A stretch of DNA of 64,000 nt from Epiperipatus broadwayi (GCA_028023455.1 JAQFVV010006452.1:424501-488500), one strand, 5' to 3'; shown: positions 21,112-33,240, counted from the first letter of the stretch. The notes: generated by a model from the sequence alone, not told the origin. A program made the numbers and translations.

Positions 21112-21729
21112 TAATCTTATAATATTTCCTGCATAGTAGAATGTCACTATATATTGAGTTACAAATGAATAAGGAAAGAAATAAATAATAGACTGAGTTA
21201 TTATTCCTTTAAACTTTATGCAATTTTTTTTAATTATTATCTCTTTTTTCAGTCTATGTAATTCCTTTTTAGATGATTCAGCAAAAAGTTTAATAAATTG
21301 TATCAGTATTAGCATTGATTTTGATTATTTTTCTGCATTATTTTTAATCGTTACCACCATTATTTAAACAGTATCTCTAAGCTCTTCACTGTATCTGTAT
21401 TGCTCTTCATCTAAAGATATGTTTATATATTAGAATTACATCTATTTAAAATTCTCATCAACAGCTTAATAAATAAAATTAAGCTAATAGTTCTAAAGTT
21501 CTTAATATTTTAAGTTTTTTTAATGAAGTCATAATTGTTGATCGAACATTTATTGACATCTCTTCTAAATCACAAACTACATTTCAATTTCAAATTAATT
21601 CTTTTCCTTTTGTTTTTATAGCCATAAACATTTCGATTAGAATATAATAACTTCATATTCTTTTGATTTGCAAAAAAATAATCTTTATTATTTTTGCAAC
21701 TTCTTTTTAATTGTTATATAAATTATAAG
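21112..21729. other. AT-rich stretch, no feature seen
   Basis: Nothing recognised. Confidence 0.5.
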
Positions 21730-21990
21730 TATAGGGGATTTGAAATGATTTTCAAGCATCCTCCATCTATCCTCACTATCTCATACAACTGATACAGATG
21801 AGTGCTGGTTTAGCATGAAATACGTTTATTGGTGATTATTTATCTTTTCTCCATGTGTGTGGTCATGTGTATTAGTTGTATGAGATAGTGTAGATAGATG
21901 GAGGATGCCTGAAAATCTAAGTTCAAATCCCTATACAAACAATTAAGCTCCAGGTTTGTGAAGAGTTTCTGGTTTTCAAATGTTATATAA
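21730..21990 (+). mobile_element. tRNA-like SINE with hammerhead, family S2, copy b, snap-back form
   Basis: The right part (21792-21990) is an S2 SINE: agatgagtgctggtttagc, gaaatacgtttattggtg, A-box-like gttgtatgagatagtg, B-box-like agttcaaatccc. The left part (21730-21791) is the reverse complement of its own tRNA-like half (ggggatttgaaat...ctatctcatacaactgata). The junction falls at the first bases of the CTGATGA core, which here reads CAGATGA with its 5' helix I strand missing. Confidence 0.72.
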
Positions 21991-23423
21991 ATTATATACA
22001 TTTGTAACCTTTGGTTTTGCCAGTAAAACCAAATGTTAAGTTATTACAATTACTTAATTTTTTTTTTTTTTAAAGAAAATTTTATATAATTTAATGTTTC
22101 ATTTAAACTAACATTAAATTGCTTGGTTTAAGGATGATATTATTTCAAAAATGTAAAAGAATTGGTATTTTTAAAATGCTAAAAGCTAAAGCTATTTTAT
22201 TATAATTAATGACAGGTTAAAAATTAATATTATAATGTCAACGTTAAAGCTAAAATGAAAGTCTTTGGGGTTAAATATTGCTATTTAAATATCTTAATAA
22301 TAAAGATCATTTTAATTAATACATTATAGAAAAAGTATATTTTCTAAATGCTAACTTTAGAAAGATTAGCTTAACTAAATAACATTAAGTTATTTAATTA
22401 AACAAAATGAAAAAGTAATTTTGTAAATAAAATAGTTAATTTTAAATAAATGATTACATTAAGGAATGTATATATATGTGGGTGTGTTTGGGTAAATTTA
22501 ATTTCACTTCCTTGTTGAAAATCTTAATAATTAGTCTTTAAATATTTGATTAAAAAATATTATAAAAGATACTGAGAACTTCAATTGTAAAAGAACAAAA
22601 ATTGTGTGTCTTCAAAAGAAAATATAGCGCAATAGTTATTTTAAATAATATGTTTTATTATGTAATAAGTTTCAATTTTTCTTTTCTAAATAATTAATTT
22701 TAATTGTTGTCTAGACAATTTATGAAAATTATCCCTATTCTTATCTTTGTTACCTAGGAAATCAGCCAAGAATGTCAATGTCACTTGTCAATTAGTTGCA
22801 TGATTGACAGTATAAATTGACTGACACATGTACACTTTGCTTACTTGTTTTCGTTGTTTTACTTGTTTTGACTTGTGTTCTTGATTTCACTTGGTTTACT
22901 TGTTCCTTTTTAATTTTTAAAAAGTTTACTTATTTATAAATTATTATTATTATTATGTTTTAAATAATGCATAGCTAATTTAAACTATAATGCTGGCACA
23001 AAGATTAAACTGAAGCTATCAGAAATACTTTAAAACTACAACTTAAATTTTAAGCAATAACCCATTGTAAATAATAATTAGGAATTTGTTTAAAAGTAAC
23101 TCAAGTTATTTGTATTTTTTTCTGCATTGAAGTTTTCTTTTCAGTCATCATCATTTGGTAAAAATTTTTCTCAATTTTAATGTTACTAACAGTCAGTACA
23201 ATCGTTTAAGAATTTTATCTTTAGGAATATCAATACTGTTAGTGATTTTAAGCTGTTTTAAGTCTTTTCAATACCTCATAATTTTAGACTATAACTTAAT
23301 TTGAAATAAATGCATATTTAAAAAAGGGTTTATGAGAATTTTGTTCTTTACCACAGGAAAAGATTATTTAATTCTGCTTTAATGAACTTTCTTATTATTC
23401 TATTATGGAACTCTCTTATCATC
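21991..23423. other. AT-rich stretch, no gene seen
   Basis: About 1.4 kb without a recognisable gene. A slightly less AT-rich block at 22690-22930 includes gtctagaca (22709) and agtataaattgactgacaca; its nature is unknown. Confidence 0.5.
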
Positions 23424-23438
23424 ATATACAATTCTAAA

Positions 23439-23514
23439 ACAGGCAAAACTCTCCATACAGTCGTGCCACTCAGTGCAAGCATAAGAAATGGTGATCATGT
23501 GATGTTTAGTAATT
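23439..23514 (+). mobile_element. Family B element, 76-bp minimal derivative
   Basis: The 15-bp TSD atatacaattctaaa lies at 23424-23438 and 23515-23529. The insert is just the outer end of the left arm (aggcaaaactctccatacag) joined to the tail (ggtgatcatgtgatgtttag). The hammerhead and the rest of the arms are deleted. Confidence 0.78.
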
Positions 23515-23529
23515 ATATACAATTCTAAA

Positions 23530-24963
23530 CAATTATATTAAATTAATGCATATTAAATTAATATTTATAATTCTTTAAGCATAATGTTTAAATGTTAAAT
23601 TACCTTAAATATTTTTGCTCCCTGAAAGTGACATTTTGCTGACAACATTGTTTAAAAAAACAACAACAAAAAAAAACTTTAATGAAATAAAGAAGTATAT
23701 TTATTAGAAATAAATAAATTGCTTGAATTAACTTTTATTACTGCAATATGATTTTTATAATTTTATTATATGCATTAAAATAATATTCTTAAGTTGTCAT
23801 GATTTTTTTATTTAGGGATAATTATTTTGTCTCAAAATTATTTCCACTCTCAGATAAAGGAATAGATAATTTATAATAGAACTGAATTTTAAATGCTCTT
23901 GAATATAACCCATTTTAATATTGTTATATGGAATCTTTTCTATTTATTATCATTATGGATTAATGCTATTAAACCTGTTCTATTCACAATTGTTGCTAAT
24001 AATTGAAATTTTAAATGCTCTTGAATATGTTTTATATTTACTGTTATTGTTAATGGATAGTATTAACCTTAAGAACCTGCCGTGAAATGTAAAAATATTT
24101 TAAACATTAAAGAAATGGGTACTTCACAATTTTACTCTTGACTGGTGTTTCCCAGTAATTAATAAATAAATATTGTAAAATATTTGAAAATGCATCATTA
24201 TTATTAACACTTTATTTAAATATGTCTCTAGAAGACTGGAATGACCATAAAATGTGTTTATGCATGTTTATTCAGAAATCTATTATTTTTAAGACTCTTC
24301 AAATTGGTGTACATCTAAATTTCATTTAATATGTTTTAATAAATAAAGGAACTTACATTATTAGTTAAATGGTAAATCTCAGTCATGATCTCCTGCTAAT
24401 GGTAGAAGATGTAGGATAATAAGAACTTTGTTTATTTATGTATTTTTATTTATATTTGTAAAATAAGTATCTTTTATGTTATAATATATTTTGCTATTAT
24501 ATCTTATTATATATTGCACCTTATGCATAATTATCTGGTATAATTTCACGAAATTTTGTTAAAATTTATCATACTGAAGTTCTCAGAAAATACTTATTTT
24601 TACTATGTTATATTTTGAATGAGTTATTTGGTCTCTTATGATGAAATTATTTATTAAATGTATATACTTAAGCTGAAGTGAAAGAAGTAAGTGTATATTT
24701 AAATTAATTATTTTAGGCCATATTTTATTAAGTCACATTTGGTAATTGTATTTTAAATTATCAGTTTTATATAACATTTTTAGTATAATAGTTTTTTTTA
24801 AAGAGATTGTAGAATTAGTATATCTCTAGTTTATTGTTGTTTATATTTATCTTGCCAGTGTGATTTCCAAGAGATAGTATCTGTGTCTCTGTCTTGAAGA
24901 TTATTGTTATTGTATATAATTTAAAAGAGATCATCACCATGTCTCTCTCTCATACTATTATTG

Positions 24964-24967
<4 letters not shown>
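23530..24967. other. AT-rich stretch, no feature seen
   Basis: Nothing recognised over 1.4 kb. Confidence 0.5.

Positions 24968-25019
<52 letters not shown>
24968..25019. repeat. (TA)n microsatellite
   Basis: About 25 uninterrupted TA units. Confidence 0.97.
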
Positions 25020-25022
<3 letters not shown>

Positions 25023-25780
25023 AAGAGATATGGCATAGTCTCTCTTATTGTCCTTTGTGGATTATATTGTATATTGTGCCAGTCCGTGTATAACGGCCAT
25101 GCACAAAATGGCTGTTTGCTGAAGATTCAGCACAGCTTACATGTATCACATGAAAATTATAATTTTAATACGATTTATTAAATTATAATTCAGAGAGGAA
25201 GTGGGAGGTATGGATATAGTACATAAATAAATGGGTTTGGGCTATATTATATTCTTATTATACCCACAGTACATTCGACTAGCAAACCTGTCTAAAAAAA
25301 AAAAAAAAAAAAAGGGAAAATAAGTTGTAATATTTGTTTATGTGTAGAACAGTTTTTTTTTGTTGTATTTTACTACTTATAAATGTTCGAACACACATAT
25401 ATAGAAATGTATTTTTATTTTTTATTATTTTTCCTAAAAAAATAAAAGAAAATTCTAAATAGGTAAAAATTTTTGCATTTATTGGAATTTATCTTTTCTA
25501 TTTGTTAGAATGAGAGGGGTTGAAATTAATTAATTAAATTTGTAAAAGGAAAAAACCTTTTTGCTAATTACAATCTACTTTCAACCGAAGAAAATGTTTT
25601 GTATAAAAGAATTTTCGGTTGATCATGAATAAAGATAAAATAGATTTTATCTAAGAAAGGAATGTAAGCACAATGGGTGTCAAGTACTCAATATGGAAGC
25701 TTGCAAAAGTGTACTTTAATAAATAAAAAGGTAAAAGAATGTAGAAAGGTATATGAAGGTATAATTAAATTTATTATTAG
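25020..25780. other. Unassigned sequence with an A-run
   Basis: A less AT-rich patch at 25070-25145 (gtgccagtccgtgtataacg) and a 20-bp A-run at 25295-25314 suggest an old retroelement 3' end, but no family was recognised. Confidence 0.3.
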
Positions 25781-25865
25781 CTGATGCAATAGCTCGTAGA
25801 GGGGGTATGACAATTGGACTATTTGGGCTATATGTGCTGCTTACTGGGGGCTTTGAAGCAGTCGA

Positions 25866-25995
25866 GTACTAGCTTGCTAAAGTGTGCAGACCAGGGGAGA
25901 TTAGCCTACTAAAGAGTGCAGACAAGTGGAGATTAGCCTGCTAAAGCATGCAGATCAGTTAATGCTAGCTTGCCAAAGCATTCCAATGGCAAAGA
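25866..25995. repeat. Minisatellite of about 32 bp, four imperfect copies
   Basis: Units built on agattagcctgctaaag followed by catgcagaccag occur four times in a row with 15-30% differences. The period is not a multiple of three, so the array is unlikely to be coding. Confidence 0.75.
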
Positions 25996-26264
25996 TTTAG
26001 AAAGTTAAATCTTGTCTCCCGCTAGTCTAAAAAAATGGAACAGTATAGATTTGTGAAAAACAATCCAACAGAGAGAAAGGAGAAAATGAACTGTGTATGT
26101 TAAAATTATAATCACTTGGTTATTTCCCAGAAAAAGAATTTGAAAATTAGCATTTAGCAAGGATCGTTAAGTGGAGTTTGGAAAATGATCAACAACATGG
26201 ATTCTCAATACGTTTAAATAAAAAAAAAAACCAAAGACGAATCATAGTTGGAGAACTGCAATTT

Positions 26265-26585
26265 ATTTAGGATCTACTTGCCCTAATCAGCCGTGTGCGA
26301 TATACATATATATGGGAGAAGTATACTTACACATCCGATAATTTGAAAGATGGCTCGATTATACGTTCCGGGTTATTATCCTACCATGGAGTAGACTTTC
26401 AGCCGTAGTACACCACCTGTTTGGCTATCAAGTCCGAAGATGCCTTAGAAGAAATAGCAGACCCTGATGACAAGAAAGACTCAAAGTATATCGGTAAATG
26501 GAAGCCTTATCTGCCCTATGAAGTAGCCGTGTGGCCCAGGATGTTCGAATTGAATATAAGAACAAGTTCAGAGGTGCGTGTATAG
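26265..26585 (+). other. Coding-like segment of unknown identity, one in-frame stop
   Basis: An unusually GC-balanced stretch is open for about 105 codons except for one TAG at about 26410. The second half is rich in acidic and basic residues (EDALEEIADPDDKKDSKYIG, then KWKPYLPYEVAVWPRMFEL) and uses G- or A-starting codons heavily, unlike the chance frames elsewhere. It ends at a possible but weak splice donor (GAG/GTGCGT) before (TA)-rich sequence. I recognise no family. It could be an exon, a pseudogene fragment or chance, and the statistical support is modest. Confidence 0.25.
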
Positions 26586-26796
26586 TTGGTTATATATATA
26601 TATATTTTTTATATTCTATTATATATATATATTTTTTCTCATTTATGTTCTTTGTAAATTTTTTTTTTAATGATATATATATTATTACTGCATACCTTGT
26701 TATATGGATTTATTACTCTAAAGTGGGAAGGAATATATGGCTCACCCATTGTGTAATCTTTTAGATATTGTTTTTTTTTTCTTTTATATATCTTGG

Positions 26797-26894
26797 GGTC
26801 ATATGTATATGCATCGGTGGAGGGTAAATATAATTTAAATATTTTTTATATATATTGGACTTATATGGATGCATTAGTGGAGGATAAATATAAT
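26797..26894. repeat. Imperfect 60-bp tandem pair
   Basis: catatgtatatgcatcggtg with gagggtaaatata at 26800 recurs as cttatatggatgcattagtg with gaggataaatata at 26860. Confidence 0.6.
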
Positions 26895-26999
26895 AATCTG
26901 GGGATAATAAATATTCACTTTTGTAATTAAAATCGTTTATAAGTTTTTGACTTAGTTTTAAAATAATTATTAAGTTATTAGTACATATATATAGTTTTT

Positions 27000-27560
27000 T
27001 TTTAATCAAAATGCAAATCCACGTAGTTAACCTGAGATTTATCGAATATAAAGTGAGCTAGATAGGGATAACTTACCGGGGAGTTGGATTGTTTCTTTTA
27101 TTTTAGTCCGAACGTCTCGAAATATTCATATTCGTTAATGACTAGTCACATTTTACACACTCTTTCGGGAAAGAAAAGGAATAAGTATAATCTTGAACAG
27201 GAGTGGCGCTAGAGACTGAAGGAAATATTCAGTACTCTTAAAGGTGTGTAAGGACACTTTAATTAGTCAACGTATAATTAATCAGCTAATGAAACAATTT
27301 AACAAGGAAGGTATGGATGGGCCTAATTTTAGGTTCAATCTACTTCCTCTAATAATTTCTTTGAGGTATTTACTCATATTTAATCAAAAATATTTTAGAG
27401 AATTATTATTGATGTCCCATTCTGTAGCATACGTCACTTCATGCTCGGTGCATATGAAAGTCTAACCATGCAAGACCACTACAGGGGCGTCGAACCGGCA
27501 CAATATGTATCTCTCATCTAAGCATGGAATTTTTCTTAAGGCAATTACTTTGCTCCCTCT
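27000..27560. other. Less AT-rich island, unidentified
   Basis: CpG-containing, compositionally distinct DNA (for example ccgaacgtctcgaaatattc and caggggcgtcgaaccggcac). No long standard-code frame exists in any direction, and no RNA gene or transposon family was recognised. A splice-acceptor-like tract (ttgtttcttttattttag) ends at 27104. Confidence 0.4.
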
Positions 27561-28667
27561 GTATTTTGATGGGTAATTCTCATTATTTATATTTTATATG
27601 AAGAAGTCTGCCCATACTTATTTACCCTCAAATGTAGGTGCTCATTTTCCTGAGTTTATGCCATCATATAGATTTATTTTTTATCGCTTATTCATTAAAT
27701 CAAGGATATATTTTCTAACATGTATATTTTGTATTACAGCCATGTGTAGTTTACTACCATGACTTGTCCTGGTGACTGATATAGTAATTTGTTTTGAGAA
27801 ATATCATCTTTATCTCAATTGCACTCTTAACATTATGAGAGTAGGTTTATTGCTTGTATATTTTGATGTTTTTAATTTATTTGCTGTGCTTTTCCAGTAG
27901 TGTAGCTATATAAATACTTAAAATTTGAAATTATATTTTAGCCTTAATAAATAATATTCACTCCCTTCAGCAGTTATATTACTTGGATTGGTAAATCATA
28001 TGTGTTAAATACATTCATACTTGGGACAAAATATCCTGGTATGAGTGAATAGAATAAATAAAGAACTTTTAGATAAAACATTTAAATAATGCAGTAAATT
28101 AATTAACCAGATAAAAATAATAGTTTTATTAATAACTAATTTTACTTCGCCTTATCTCACTGCAAAATTTAAACTTGCTTATTTATATCAAGCTGTACAA
28201 TAATTCCCTTATTAATTTGTTTAAATCATTATATGGATTCTCAAAGCTGTTCTCTGTTTCATTTTTACTGTCAAATAAATGTTGTTTTATTATTAGTTTT
28301 GTCTACTAGTTATAATATATCATCTTTACATAGTATTATTAAATTTTTATTATAAGAATTACATTGCATTTTGTCATTAAGAGTACATGAATATAATTAC
28401 TTGTCACTTTATCAAATTATGGATTTTTATATGTTAAGAAAGCATATGATAAAGAGATTATTTACTTATTCAATTATTCAGAAGATGATTTTACCAATTG
28501 TTTATTGAAGATTAATGTTCTATGTTTGGATCATTTTATTAGCTACAAGAAAATGTGCTAATTTCACTTATAAGATTCTATAAGAAGAATAAGGGTTTTG
28601 AAATTTAAAAGAGATTTCTGCAGAATTTATTGGGAGGTATCTTGAGTGGCCATAAAATCACTAATTG
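27561..28667. other. AT-rich stretch, no feature seen
   Basis: Nothing recognised. Confidence 0.5.
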
Positions 28668-28675
28668 ACTTAGGA

Positions 28676-29171
28676 CAGGGGTGGACAACTGTTTTGGCTC
28701 AGGAGCCACAGAGGGTGGTGGAGGGCTGCATCAGGGGCCACTTTGTGGAAGCGAAGGTTAGTGGAAAGCAACACCTTTTTTTCATGACATAATAAACACA
28801 CTACTTTATTCCCTGTATTACCAAAGAAATATACATTTGTCCATTCTTCATTAAACACATGATATTCATCACCGATTTTACATTTTTTTCAGAGGATTCA
28901 TGGTTTCACTAAAGTTGGAAATGTATATATTTGCTAATGCAAAGACAAAATTGAAATTAACCAGATCAACTGGAAAAAACTGCACATCATAACAATACTG
29001 TGTATGTGTATTGATGTGGCCATCCTAGTGGAAAATTATGAGAAGAATCTTTGGCCGTGTACAAGAAGGAAATCTCAGTTCAAGGTTCATTTTTCTGATT
29101 GTCTTGGTGGACCACATAAAAACTCTTAGTGGGCCACATGTGGCCCTCAGGCTGCTATTTTCTCACCCCTG
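28676..29171 (-). mobile_element. Non-autonomous hAT transposon with BED-finger remnant
   Basis: Terminal inverted repeats CAGGGGTGGACAACTG and (complement of the right end) CAGGGGTGAGAAAATAG. The 8-bp TSD has one mismatch: acttagga at 28668-28675 and gcttagga at 29172-29179. Inside, the minus strand at 28858-28770 reads NEEWTNVYFF then KVVCLLCHEKK, the Cys-x2-Cys start of a BED zinc finger as in GTF2IRD2/ZBED-like hAT transposases. The catalytic part is deleted, so the 496-bp element would depend on a transposase supplied elsewhere. Confidence 0.82.
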
Positions 29172-29409
29172 GCTTAGGATATTCAAATTCTATCTTGGAT
29201 TGTTATTATTATATTTTCAAATTAAGAGTTTATCATATCTTTTATTATAGATAATATTTTATTTAAAATCAATGATTATTATTATTATTGTCATTTGGGA
29301 AAACATTATCTTAAGGGTAAGAGTATGAATCCCTATTATGGTTACTAGGATACTATTCATTACCTAATAATCCTCTAATAAAAGGAGAAATAAATTTGTA
29401 GTATTATTA

Positions 29410-29808
29410 AATGCTGTTTAAATATTACAGTTTATAAACATCGTGCTATATAAAAATAAAATGATTTATTTACATACATTTAATTTCAAATAAAAATGAC
29501 AGATCTTAATTCTAATAAATTTCATTAGCGTCTTTCATTCAAGCATGTAATAGTAATTTAAAGTGATTATTTAATATCTTCATGCTTTCACTTTCAAACA
29601 CTTAAGGTTTGCCCATACAAAAGCGTTTGGGTTCGAAAAGATAGATGGCCATTCTATCTTTTCCAAAGACTTTATCATGTGTTTGAAGTGTTAGTATTCA
29701 TTCATTTATAGTTAAAATCTTCAAAGTGCATGTGCAACAGCTTAATGCTGTTTAAATATTACAGTTTAAAAACATTGCGCTATATAAAAATAAAATGATT
29801 TATTTACA
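29410..29808 (+). repeat. Family A' element, tail-body-tail tandem form
   Basis: A 65-bp tail (aatgctgtttaaatattaca through gctatataaaaataaaatg) occurs in direct orientation at 29410-29474 and 29744-29808, period about 334 bp. The body between is partly palindromic (caaacacttaaggtttgccc; ctttatcatgtgtttgaagt) and matches the element at 17179-17676. A tandem partial dimer is what a circular or multimeric RNA template, or Penelope-style terminal repeats, would leave. Confidence 0.65.
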
Positions 29809-29900
29809 AAAGAAAGAATTTATTTTAAAGAACTTAAAGTGGCACAAATCTAATAAATAAGGTACATTTTTTTAATTATATGGCACATGAACTCGAACTT

Positions 29901-29901
<1 letters not shown>

Positions 29902-29989
<88 letters not shown>

Positions 29990-30364
29990 CCCCCCCCCCC
30001 CCCACCACACCCCCCCCCCCCCCCACCACACACCACACACACACACACACAAATAATACAAACACACAAAAAACACAAAACACATATATACTAACAACAA
30101 CACTATACTATTCTATCTATCTCTCTCTACTCTCTCTACTCTCTCTCTCTCTCTATATCTGCTGCTGCTACTGCTACTGATTTTCTTGCTCCTGCTACTG
30201 CTACTTTTACTGGCTACTGCTACTCCTCCTACTACTACTACTACTCCTCCTTCTCCTCCTCCTCCTCCTCCTCCTACTACTACTACTACTACTGCTGCTA
30301 CTGCTGCTGTTTCTGCTGCTCCTGCTACTGCTACTTCTACTGCTACTGCTACTACTACTACTCA

Positions 30365-30420
<56 letters not shown>

Positions 30421-30428
30421 TTATTCCT
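29902..30428. repeat. Composite microsatellite (TAC)n, C-runs, (CA)n, (CT)n, TAC/TCC/TGC mosaic
   Basis: About 29 TAC units, two poly-C blocks, a CA tract, CT tracts, then a 270-bp mosaic of TAC, TGC and TCC triplets ending in about 20 TAC units. The long Thr, Ser and Val open frames across it are artefacts. Confidence 0.95.
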
Positions 30429-30454
30429 ACTATTAACATCTATTCAATCTATAT

Positions 30455-30592
30455 TTTACAACTGATACACATGACCCCATACATATGAAAAAAAATAAAT
30501 GATCTCCAATAAATATATTTCATTGCTGAATCCAGCACTTGTCAGTTGGTCCAGTTTACCATCTTCCACACATATATAAAATCAGTATTCAG
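30455..30592 (-). mobile_element. tRNA-like SINE with hammerhead, family S2, copy j, 5' half
   Basis: Reversed S2 5' half: helix I ggaccaa, core CTGACAA (G8 lost), helix II GTGCTG/CAGCA, GAAATATATTTATTGG, then the linker. The tRNA-like part is missing, replaced by the TAC microsatellite. Confidence 0.65.
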
Positions 30593-31572
30593 TTTATATT
30601 AAGATAACAAATCTTCAAACTTTAATGGACAAGTTTCAATCTTCTCCACTTTCCAACTCTTCATCCATCCATTTCATTGAAAAATTGCAAAACTCAGGCA
30701 GACATTTAATATCAAAATCACTTTTTTTTGACAAGTTGAAAATATAAGAATTGAAAAATACTCTTAAATCATTGGATGATATCTAACCAATAAAATATTT
30801 TAATCACCTTTTGAATAATGGATACTGAAATTTAGATGACTACAATTCAATAGAGATGTCTAGTTTTATGGGTACTTACACATTTTTTCTTTGCTATCTT
30901 TGCCAGACAATTTTTGATTAATTATCCATTTTGGGGGACACCATGTTTTAAACAATATAACTGTTTTTAAGATGATTTTCATATTAAATATTTGGTTAAT
31001 TTTTTTAAGATGATTGTAAAATCACAATAAATTAACAAAACTCCGAACAATTGTAATTAAATAAAATGTAATGTAACCATAATAAACAAAATAAAAAAGC
31101 ATGATGAAAAAATACTCACTTTGAACACATTTTGAGATTACAGTGCCATTATATTTCCATTTCCACATAAAGTTTCATGTCATGCCCATTAGCACACATT
31201 TTTCATGCAGGCATTATTATCCCATAATTTTGCAAATACTTTACTGCTTTTTCCTTTATCATTGGTAAATTTCAAATTTTAATCATTTTTGCAAAAGGTT
31301 AGGAAAAATAATTAACCAACAGCTTGAACAAATGTTACAGTAAACACAAAATATCATGATAATGTTTGTAATGTGTTAACAGTTTGTACATTATAATATT
31401 AAATGTTGGGAATGGAAAATATAAAAAAAAAATTTTCTAAAGTTAACATGAATTTATTATATTTATATATGGGACTATTTCCATCATTTAATATAACAAT
31501 TGAATGTCTTTAGAAAAATTTAACTCTTTTTAAATATCCAAATACAGTCAACTGTTAATAATAGCACATCGA
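30593..31572. other. AT-rich stretch, no feature seen
   Basis: Nothing recognised. Confidence 0.5.
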
Positions 31573-31735
31573 TTAATATATGCACAATATTTTGAGAGGT
31601 ATTGTTCTCATCTCTTCTTCAGGTGTTGCTGGCCTGACCATTAACAGTACTAGCATGGGAATTAAATCTGAACCCTGAAATTTTTGAATACTGAGTTTTA
31701 AGGTAATGCTCTACAAATTGAACCATCCTATCAAA
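31573..31735 (-). mobile_element. tRNA-derived SINE, family S3, copy 2
   Basis: Minus strand: ggatggttcaatttgtagag (A box), cagatttaattcccatgc (B box), gttaatggtcaggccagcaa, then CTGAAGA, a GAGAT...CTCTC hairpin and AAAATATTG. Matches 19318-19475 throughout. Confidence 0.7.
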
Positions 31736-31799
31736 GACATCAGTAGAAAATTATATACTTATCAATGAGGTTTCTCCTGATTTCTTCACTTTTTCCTAA

Positions 31800-33240
31800 G
31801 AGCAAAGTTGATTAGTGGTTTCCATACTTTATGTATATTCTCACTATGTTGACTTATAGGGTTGCTTGCTGTTGTCATGCGAACAGCTTCTTTAATTTTT
31901 TTTGTACCTTGTCTTCTTTATCCAATATTTTTACATTTTCCCAACTTAACATATGTTCATTGGTACATACACAGTATTCTACTTTAGACACATTTGTTTT
32001 CTCTCTTCTAATCATCAGTTTCTGTTCTTGCAATCACTTTTCAATGGGATGACTGGTCTCACCAATATAAATATTCTTCTACATTAATGTGGTATTCATA
32101 GATGCAGTATTTGCCTTTCAGCATTTCAGGTATAGGCTTTGTAGATGTTAGAATTTTTCATAGTGTGGTATGGCTCTGGAAAACTGTTCTAATATTATAC
32201 ACATTACAGATTTTCCTTAATTTGTCTGCTATTTTAGGTAAATAAAGCTACACTACTATACCAATAATTGTTTTTTTTCTTTTGATAATTGTTTTTGTTG
32301 TCTATTTAAGGTTTTCTTAATAATAGCTGATGGATAACCATTTTTCATAAAAGCTTGTTATGTGTAGATCTTATCTTTTTCAAATCACTGGTCTCTGAAC
32401 CAATTTCTTTTTCTCTATTTTATAGTGATAGTATAATTCTATGTTTTCTGTTTCTGGCATGATTGGATGTATATGCTAAGTAGTTTCTTGTATGTTTAGG
32501 TTTTCTAGAAATTGTAGTTTTGATTTTGTCATGAGAGAGACTTGTCACAAGGACATCTACAAATACAAATTTTTGTTGTTCTTCTCATTCTATTGTGAAT
32601 TAAATTGAAGGGGATATGTTGTCAATGTGTTTCCAAAAAGTTTGTAATAGTGCTTCACTTGTGGTCATACAACAAATTGTATCATCAACAGAATAAAGCC
32701 AGACTTTTTGGTGGATATGGAGTAGTTTTAAGGCTGTGGTTTCATGTTTTTCCATGTTAATATTGCTAATCAGGAGTGGCAATGGTGAGCCCATAGCCAT
32801 TCCTTCATTTTGTTGAAAGAATTCAGTGTTGTATATTAAAAGTAAGTTGCTGTTAGGCAAAATTTTAATAATTTCATTATCATCATTTAATCATTTTTTT
32901 ACAATAGATAATGCTTCTTCACGTGGTACATTTGTGAATAAACTTTCCACATCAATGCTTGCTAATATGTCAGTTATTTCAATTTTTATGTTCTTGATTA
33001 ATTCTATGAAATGCCTAGAATTTTTGACAAAGGTCTAAGTTTTGTATGCCAAAGAACAAAGAACTTTGAGAAGAAATCTTGACAAATTTTGCCAAAGTAA
33101 ATTTTTAGAACTAACAATAGGTCTTAATGGAATATGATCCTTATGGATTTTAGGTAGGCCATAAATATGAGGAGTTTTGCTGAAAGATGTGTTTGTTTAC
33201 TTTTTTCTGAATCCCTGAAGTACTTACAATATTTTCTAAA
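31800..33240 (-). pseudogene. Penelope-like element, reverse transcriptase plus GIY-YIG endonuclease
   Basis: The minus strand carries, in order, the diagnostic Penelope blocks. PHIYGLPKIHKDHIPLRPIV lies near 33180-33125, FFQQNEGMAMGSPL near 32822-32780 (motif B region), VWLYSVDDTICCM near 32705-32670 (motif C; RYVDD is now YSVDD), GYPSAIIKKTL near 32340, and YIGETSHPIEK near 32075-32040. A decayed C-terminus (KIKEAVRM) lies near 31885. The GIY block before YIG (CIYEYHINVEE) is also visible. Several stops and frameshifts separate them; the longest clean run is 86 codons (32860-32600). It is the most complete Penelope copy here. Confidence 0.82.

Noticed and set aside
27060-27085. tagggataac resembling a homing endonuclease site or conserved LSU rRNA segment.
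   Set aside because: Only ten bases match and the flanks do not fit rRNA.
27470-27510. B-box-like ggttcgacgcccc on the minus strand, possible tRNA gene.
   Set aside because: No A box at the right distance and no acceptor stem pairing.
26020-27564. Reading TAA and TAG as Gln gives long frames in 26.0-26.6 and 27.1-27.56 kb with no TGA, suggesting a ciliate-like code.
   Set aside because: The number of TAA/TAG codons (about 7%) is what random sequence of this composition would give, and lack of TGA over about 150 codons is not significant. The transposon genes in the window use the standard code.
29850-30488. Poly-Thr, poly-Ser, Gly and Val open frames.
   Set aside because: They are translations of the TAC/C/CA composite microsatellite.
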